DNA of 34,484 nt from Chloroflexota bacterium. GTDB taxonomy: Bacteria > Chloroflexota > Anaerolineae > Anaerolineales > Anaerolineaceae. The stretch is from contig JAAZNC010000079.1 in assembly GCA_012798455.1 (NCBI GenBank), positions 1 to 34,484 on the forward strand, read 5' to 3'. A model generated the notes under the pieces. That model was not told the DNA's origin and searched no databases. It was given only the letters and a program-made list of their open reading frames with translations. This document shows, in pieces, positions 30,514 to 34,484 of the stretch (positions within the stretch are counted from its first letter, which is position 1; the number at the start of each line of letters is the position of its first letter). Both the position numbers and the translations under genes were made by a program.

Positions 30514-32223
30514 ATGGAAAAACAAGCTATCATCAATTTCGATCATTTTACCTTTCAGTACTACAGCCAGGCAGAGCCCACGCTGCACGACATCAACCTC
30601 AAGATCTACCCCGGGGAGAAGATCCTGATCATCGGACCCAGCGGCAGCGGCAAGAGCACCCTGGGGCACTGCATCAACGGCTTGATCCCCTTCGCTTACA
30701 AGGGCGAGATCAGCGGCAGCCTGACCATTCATGGGCGTGATACGCGCCAGCTCAACATTTTCGAACTCTCCAAGATGGTGGGCACCGTGCTGCAGGATTC
30801 CGACGGGCAGTTCGTGGGGCTGACCGCCGGGGAAGATATCGCCTTCGCCCTGGAGAATGACTGCATCCAGCACGATGCCATGCATGAACGTGTGCACAAG
30901 GTGGCAGAGATGGTGGATATGCACGAGCTGCTGGGCTCTTCGCCTTTTGAACTTTCGGGCGGGCAAAAACAACGCACCTCGCTGGCGGGGGTGATGATTG
31001 ACGAGGTCGACATCCTGCTGTTCGACGAACCGCTGGCTAACCTCGACCCCGCCACCGGCAAGAAAGCCATCGAGATCATCGATGACATCCACTGCGATGC
31101 CAGCAAGACGGTTCTCATCATCGAGCACCGCCTGGAAGACGTGCTGCACCGCGATGTGGATCGCGTGATCATGCTCAACGAGGGACGCATCGTGGCTGAC
31201 CTGAGCGCACATGATCTGGTGTGTTCGGACCTGCTGCGCCAGAACGGCATCCGTGAACCGCTCTACATCACTGCCCTCAAATATGCTGGCGCCAGCGTGA
31301 CCTGTGATATGCAGCCCGGCTATATCACCACCCTCAAAACCAATTCCGCCGGCGCGCACTTGCGCGCCTGGTATAAAGCCATCCAACCCGCCCCGCCCCG
31401 CAACCCCCACCCCTCCATCATCAGCATGGAGCATATCTCCTTCTCTTATGATGGGGTGCGTCCGGTGCTGCAGGATATCAACTTCGACATCCGCGAGGGC
31501 GAGATGGTCTCGCTGGTGGGCAAGAACGGCGCCGGCAAATCGACCCTCTCCAAACTGCTATGCGGTTTCGAGAAGGAAGATCAGGGCATCATCCGCTATC
31601 GCGGGGAGGATATGCACGACAAGACCATCAAGGAACGCGCCGAGCTGATCGGGCTGGTGATGCAGAACCCCAACCAGATGATCTCGAAAGCCATGATCTA
31701 CGACGAGGTGGCGCTGGGGCTGCGCCTGCGCAATGTGCCCGAAGAAGAGATCACCCCGCGCGTGGAGAAGGTGCTGAAGATATGCGGGCTGGCGCCCTTC
31801 ATCGAATGGCCGATCTCGGCTCTCAGCTACGGGCAGAAGAAGCGCGTCACCATCGCCTCCATTTTGGTGCTGGACCCGCACATCCTGATCCTGGATGAAC
31901 CGACCGCCGGGCAGGACTACCGGCATTACACCGACATCATGGAATTCCTGGTGGAGATCAACAAGCTGGGCGTCACCATCATCCTGATCACGCATGACAT
32001 GCACCTGATGCTCGAATACACCCCACGGGCTATCGTGCTGGCGGGTGGCAAATTGATCGCCGACACCGCGGCTGCTTTCGTGCTGACCGACCCGCAGGTC
32101 ATCGAAGAAGCCAACCTGAAGGAGACCTCGCTCTTCAACCTGGCGCACATGGCGGATATCGCGGATGGCACGGCTTTCGTGCAGGGCTTTATCGACTATG
32201 AAAGGAAACTGAAGAACCGATGA
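30514..32223 (+). CDS. ECF transporter duplicated ATPase (MtsB-like)
   Basis: The 569-residue protein consists of two ABC ATPase domains in one chain. The first has GPSGSGKST (41-49), LSGGQKQR and LLFDEPLANLD. The second has GKNGAGKST (336-344), LSYGQKKR (a slightly degenerate signature) and LILDEPTAGQD. Both keep the switch His (IIEHRLEDV and ITHDMHLM). I place the start at ATG 30514 (MEKQAIINFDHFTFQYY), because upstream in-frame codons are in hairpin-rich sequence with no protein character. The two domains replace the separate EcfA1 and EcfA2 subunits. The stop overlaps the T-component start (ATGA). Confidence 0.93.
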   Translation: MEKQAIINFDHFTFQYYSQAEPTLHDINLKIYPGEKILIIGPSGSGKSTLGHCINGLIPFAYKGEISGSLTIHGRDTRQLNIFELSKMVGTVLQDSDGQFVGLTAGEDIAFALENDCIQHDAMHERVHKVAEMVDMHELLGSSPFELSGGQKQRTSLAGVMIDEVDILLFDEPLANLDPATGKKAIEIIDDIHCDASKTVLIIEHRLEDVLHRDVDRVIMLNEGRIVADLSAHDLVCSDLLRQNGIREPLYITALKYAGASVTCDMQPGYITTLKTNSAGAHLRAWYKAIQPAPPRNPHPSIISMEHISFSYDGVRPVLQDINFDIREGEMVSLVGKNGAGKSTLSKLLCGFEKEDQGIIRYRGEDMHDKTIKERAELIGLVMQNPNQMISKAMIYDEVALGLRLRNVPEEEITPRVEKVLKICGLAPFIEWPISALSYGQKKRVTIASILVLDPHILILDEPTAGQDYRHYTDIMEFLVEINKLGVTIILITHDMHLMLEYTPRAIVLAGGKLIADTAAAFVLTDPQVIEEANLKETSLFNLAHMADIADGTAFVQGFIDYERKLKNR

Positions 32224-33059
32224 GCATCAAGATGAAGCTGTTCTCGTATAACTCGGTGGATACCCCCATCCACCGCCTGTCGGGCTTGACCAAGCTGATC
32301 TGCTTCCTGTTCCTGACCTTTGCGGTGATGTATTCCTATGACCTGCGCGTGGTGCTGCTGGTGATGCTGTTCTCGATCGTGGTGCTGTGGGTGTCGCGCA
32401 TCCGCTATGCGCAGATCCGCAGCATGATCATCTATGTGCTGATCTTCATCGTCACCAATGCCATCATCTCGTTCTTCTTCGCCCCCGAATTCGGGGTGGA
32501 GATCTACGGCACGCGGCATGAGATCGTGAAGCTGTTCGGGCACGTGTATCTGACCCAGGAGCAACTGCTGTACCAGGTCACCAAGCTGTTCAAATACGCT
32601 TCCGTCATCCCGCTGGGCATGATCTTCTTGCTGACCACCAACCCCAGCGAGTTCGCCTCCTCGCTAAGCGGGGTAGGCGTGCACTACAAAGCTTCGTACG
32701 CGGTGGCGCTCACGCTGCGCTACTTCCCCGACATCCAGCGCGACTACCGCGATATCAGCCTGGCGCAGCAGGCGCGCGGGCTGGACCTGTCGCACAAAGC
32801 CAAGTTCATGGACCGTTTCAAGAACGCGCTGCTGATCGTGATCCCACTGATCTTCTCGACGCTCGAGCGCATCGAGCTGATCAGCAACGCCATGGACCTG
32901 CGCGGCTTCGGCAAAGGCAAGCAGCGCACCTGGTACACCGCCAAGAAATTCAGCCGCGACGATTATCTGGCGATGCTGCTTTCGGCGCTGATCTTCGGCG
33001 GCTCGCTGTGCGTATCGGCTTTCCTCAACCACAGCCGTTTTTACAATCCCTTTATCTAG
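32220..33059 (+). CDS. ECF transporter T component (EcfT / MtsC-like)
   Basis: The 279-residue transmembrane coupling protein has about five to six helices and the two Ala-Arg-Gly-type coupling motifs of EcfT (SLAQQARGLD and SNAMDLRGFGKG) that lock into the ATPase grooves. It overlaps the ATPase gene by 4 bp. It bridges the S component and the double ATPase, completing a dedicated (group I) ECF transporter encoded in one place. Confidence 0.92.
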   Translation: MSIKMKLFSYNSVDTPIHRLSGLTKLICFLFLTFAVMYSYDLRVVLLVMLFSIVVLWVSRIRYAQIRSMIIYVLIFIVTNAIISFFFAPEFGVEIYGTRHEIVKLFGHVYLTQEQLLYQVTKLFKYASVIPLGMIFLLTTNPSEFASSLSGVGVHYKASYAVALTLRYFPDIQRDYRDISLAQQARGLDLSHKAKFMDRFKNALLIVIPLIFSTLERIELISNAMDLRGFGKGKQRTWYTAKKFSRDDYLAMLLSALIFGGSLCVSAFLNHSRFYNPFI

Positions 33060-33068
33060 GAGCAAGCC

Positions 33069-33914
33069 ATGCAAAAACCCATCCTGGTATTCCAAACCGA
33101 TTTCACCTATAAAGAAGGGGCGGTATGCGCCATGTATGGCGTGGTCAAGAGCGTGGATCGCGAGCTGGAGATCATGGACGGTACACATGAGATCCCGCAA
33201 TATGATGTGTGGAGTGCCTCTTACCGGCTGTACCAATCCATGCGCTTCTGGCCCAAGGGCACCATCTTTGTTTCGGTAGTGGACCCCGGGGTGGGCACCG
33301 CGCGGCGCGCTTGTGTGGCGCTGACGGCGGATGGCTACACGGTGGTCACGCCCGATAACGGCTCGCTGACGCACCTGAAGCAGTGGGTGGGCATCAGGGC
33401 GGTGCGCGAGATCGATGAGCGGGTCAACCGGCTGGTGGGCAAGGGCACCGAACGCACCAGCGTGTTTCACGGGCGCGACCTGTTCGGCTACTGCGCCGCG
33501 CGGCTGGCGAGCGGCATGATCGATTTTGAAGGAGTGGGGGCGGCATACCCGGTGGAGGAGATCGTGTGCCTGCCGATCATGGAGCCGCAAATGGAGCAAG
33601 GGAAGGTGCGCGGCATCTTTGAGATCAACGACCCCAACTTCGGCAACCTGTGGAGCAACATCCCCTTGGAGCTCTTCACGCAGGCGGGCTTCAATTATGG
33701 GGATAGGTTACTGCTGACCATCCGGCATGCGGGAGAGGTGGTGTTCGCGGAGCGGGTGCTGTTCCAGCAGTCCTTCGGCTTTGTTGCCAGGGGCGAGCCG
33801 ATCATCTACAACAATGAACTGATGCGCATCGGGCTGGCGGTGAACCAGGGCAGCTTCTGCCAACAATACGGCATAGGCTTCGGGGCGGACTGGCAAGTGC
33901 AGTTCGAGAAGTAG
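33069..33914 (+). CDS. S-adenosylmethionine hydroxide adenosyltransferase (SAM hydrolase, DUF62)
   Basis: The 281-residue enzyme belongs to the DUF62/fluorinase superfamily, which cleaves SAM by nucleophilic attack at C5'. The hydrolase triad Asp72-Arg79-His134 is present (VVDPGVGTARRA and TSVFHGRD), together with ribose-binding Asp11 in TDFTYKEG. Fluorinases and chlorinases lack this triad, so the expected products are adenosine and methionine. The N- and C-terminal domains are complete (NYGDRLLL in the C-terminal barrel). It begins 9 bp after the T-component gene with its ribosome site overlapping that stop, so it belongs to the transporter operon and probably acts on the imported or regulated compound. 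Confidence 0.9.
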   Translation: MQKPILVFQTDFTYKEGAVCAMYGVVKSVDRELEIMDGTHEIPQYDVWSASYRLYQSMRFWPKGTIFVSVVDPGVGTARRACVALTADGYTVVTPDNGSLTHLKQWVGIRAVREIDERVNRLVGKGTERTSVFHGRDLFGYCAARLASGMIDFEGVGAAYPVEEIVCLPIMEPQMEQGKVRGIFEINDPNFGNLWSNIPLELFTQAGFNYGDRLLLTIRHAGEVVFAERVLFQQSFGFVARGEPIIYNNELMRIGLAVNQGSFCQQYGIGFGADWQVQFEK

Positions 33915-33929
33915 GGAAAAAGTGTATGG

Positions 33930-33963
33930 AAGCAGCCCTCCGGATGAGGACGGTTGCTTTTTT
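33930..33963 (+). terminator. Intrinsic terminator of the ECF/SAM hydrolase operon
   Basis: AAGCAGCCCTCC (33930-33941) pairs with GGACGGTTGCTT (33948-33959) with one mismatch and one wobble, followed by T residues. Confidence 0.85.
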
Positions 33964-33974
33964 GATGGGGGGAG

Positions 33975-34000
33975 TTGACAAAACTTGACAAAAGTTGACA
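33975..34000 (+). repeat. Three TTGACA hexamers at exact 10-bp spacing
   Basis: TTGACA occurs at 33975-33980, 33985-33990 and 33995-34000, separated by four bases each. None has a -10 box at a usable distance. The helical phasing suggests a protein-binding array or slippage. Confidence 0.7.
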
Positions 34001-34064
34001 GCAAATGGGGTGCAAGCGGGGATTGGATCCTGAGGAACGAAGGAGGGGTTCCGGTATTGACAGG

Positions 34065-34092
34065 TTGCAGGAGGAGCAGGAAGCCCTATAAT
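34065..34092 (+). promoter_or_regulatory. Promoter of the phage-type HTH gene
   Basis: TTGCAG (34065-34070) and TATAAT (34087-34092) have a 16-bp spacer; a fourth TTGACA at 34057-34062 is too far from the -10 box to pair with it. Confidence 0.55.
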
Positions 34093-34117
34093 GAATGGGG
34101 GATGACAAAGGGGCAGG

Positions 34118-34484
34118 ATGAGCGAAGACGATTCGTTGAGTGAAAAACAAGAAAACGCCATCGAACTGATGCTGAAGGGGTTGAACGACAGCGAGGTGGC
34201 GGAGCGGGTGGGGGTGAGCCGGCAGTGGGTGAACACCTGGCGCAATCATGACGTGCTGTTCATCCGGACGCTGAAAGAACGGCGCCGCATGCTGCGGGAG
34301 GTGCACTCGCACCAACTGGAAGAGCTGGTGGAGGAAGCGATCGAGGTGGTGCGGGAGACGCTGGAGGGCGAGAACGGGCAACTGCGGCTGAAGGCAGCCA
34401 TGTACGTGCTGAGGATGTCGGGGCTGGAAGAGTATATGAAGTCGGAAGATCTGAGCGAGGAACAAACGGTGCAGGAGGCGCTGA
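34118..34484 (+). CDS. Phage-type helix-turn-helix protein (phBC6A51-like), partial
   Basis: An open frame starts at ATG 34118 and runs off the right edge after 122 codons. The N-terminal third is a helix-turn-helix (MLKGLNDSEVAERVGVSRQWVNTWRNHD), followed by a long charged helical region (LFIRTLKERRRMLREVHSHQLEELVEEAIEVV) and RLKAAMYVLRMSG. The order matches small DNA-binding proteins of the phBC6A51/terminase-small-subunit-like type, which recognise phage DNA. A solitary copy in a bacterial chromosome can be a domesticated or remnant gene. GC content is high and codon use matches the neighbouring core genes. Confidence 0.6.
   Translation, partial: MSEDDSLSEKQENAIELMLKGLNDSEVAERVGVSRQWVNTWRNHDVLFIRTLKERRRMLREVHSHQLEELVEEAIEVVRETLEGENGQLRLKAAMYVLRMSGLEEYMKSEDLSEEQTVQEAL

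Noticed and set aside
30508-31434. 308-codon antisense frame in the ATPase gene
   Set aside because: Shadow of the ABC ATPase frame; low-complexity Gly/Asp/His composition.
33806-34465. 219-codon minus frame at the right edge
   Set aside because: It crosses a terminator and is antisense to the HTH gene; the product is Pro/His/Gln-rich without pattern.
1-34484. CRISPR array or cas genes
   Set aside because: No regularly spaced repeat family with unique spacers and no cas-like protein was seen.

Overview
The window looks like a chromosomal segment of a Chloroflexota bacterium, probably class Anaerolineae. This is inferred from Thr/Pro-rich linkers in surface proteins, lipoproteins with Ig-like or esterase domains, a lone CcmF, a medium-GC chromosome and -10 boxes lying directly against start codons. 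No rRNA or taxonomic marker is present, so the assignment is an inference. Most of the window is ordinary core sequence with consensus-like promoters and clear intrinsic terminators.

Layout. 1-2.4 kb: edge of an unknown minus-strand membrane gene, then an amino-acid permease fused to two universal-stress domains. 2.6-3.8 kb: tRNA-Asn with a perfect consensus promoter, then an Ig-like lipoprotein. 3.8-6.2 kb: a TetR regulator with two short-chain dehydrogenases in one operon. 6.3-12 kb: DUF389 membrane protein, glgC, and a P2A-type (Ca2+-like) ATPase. 12-13.4 kb: rnhB and a family-2 glycosyltransferase, overlapping on the minus strand.

13.4-17.8 kb is an AT-rich accessory block lying at the 3' side of tRNA-Pro. 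It holds a DUF1801 gene between 26-bp direct repeats, an IS1595/ISXO2-type transposase with tightly packed small neighbours, unknown membrane and small proteins, and a NUDIX gene broken by three frameshifts. One of those frameshifts coincides with a perfect 17-bp palindrome.

17.9-24.4 kb: two tandem lipoprotein esterases and CcmF in one operon, then a small exported protein with a two-component system; a direct-repeat operator candidate lies upstream. 24.4-29.2 kb: gatC-gatA, a CaCA-family cation exchanger and an M3 oligoendopeptidase.

29.2-33.9 kb is the most interesting part. A strong promoter drives a roughly 265-nt structured leader, followed by an ECF transporter (UPF0397-type S component, double ATPase, T component) and an S-adenosylmethionine hydroxide adenosyltransferase. 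The order matches the 'methionine-regulated' ECF transporter class (MtsABC), and the SAM-cleaving enzyme in the same transcription unit suggests uptake and breakdown of SAM or a related sulfonium/adenosyl compound under control of a leader RNA whose class I could not fix. The window ends inside a phage-type helix-turn-helix gene.
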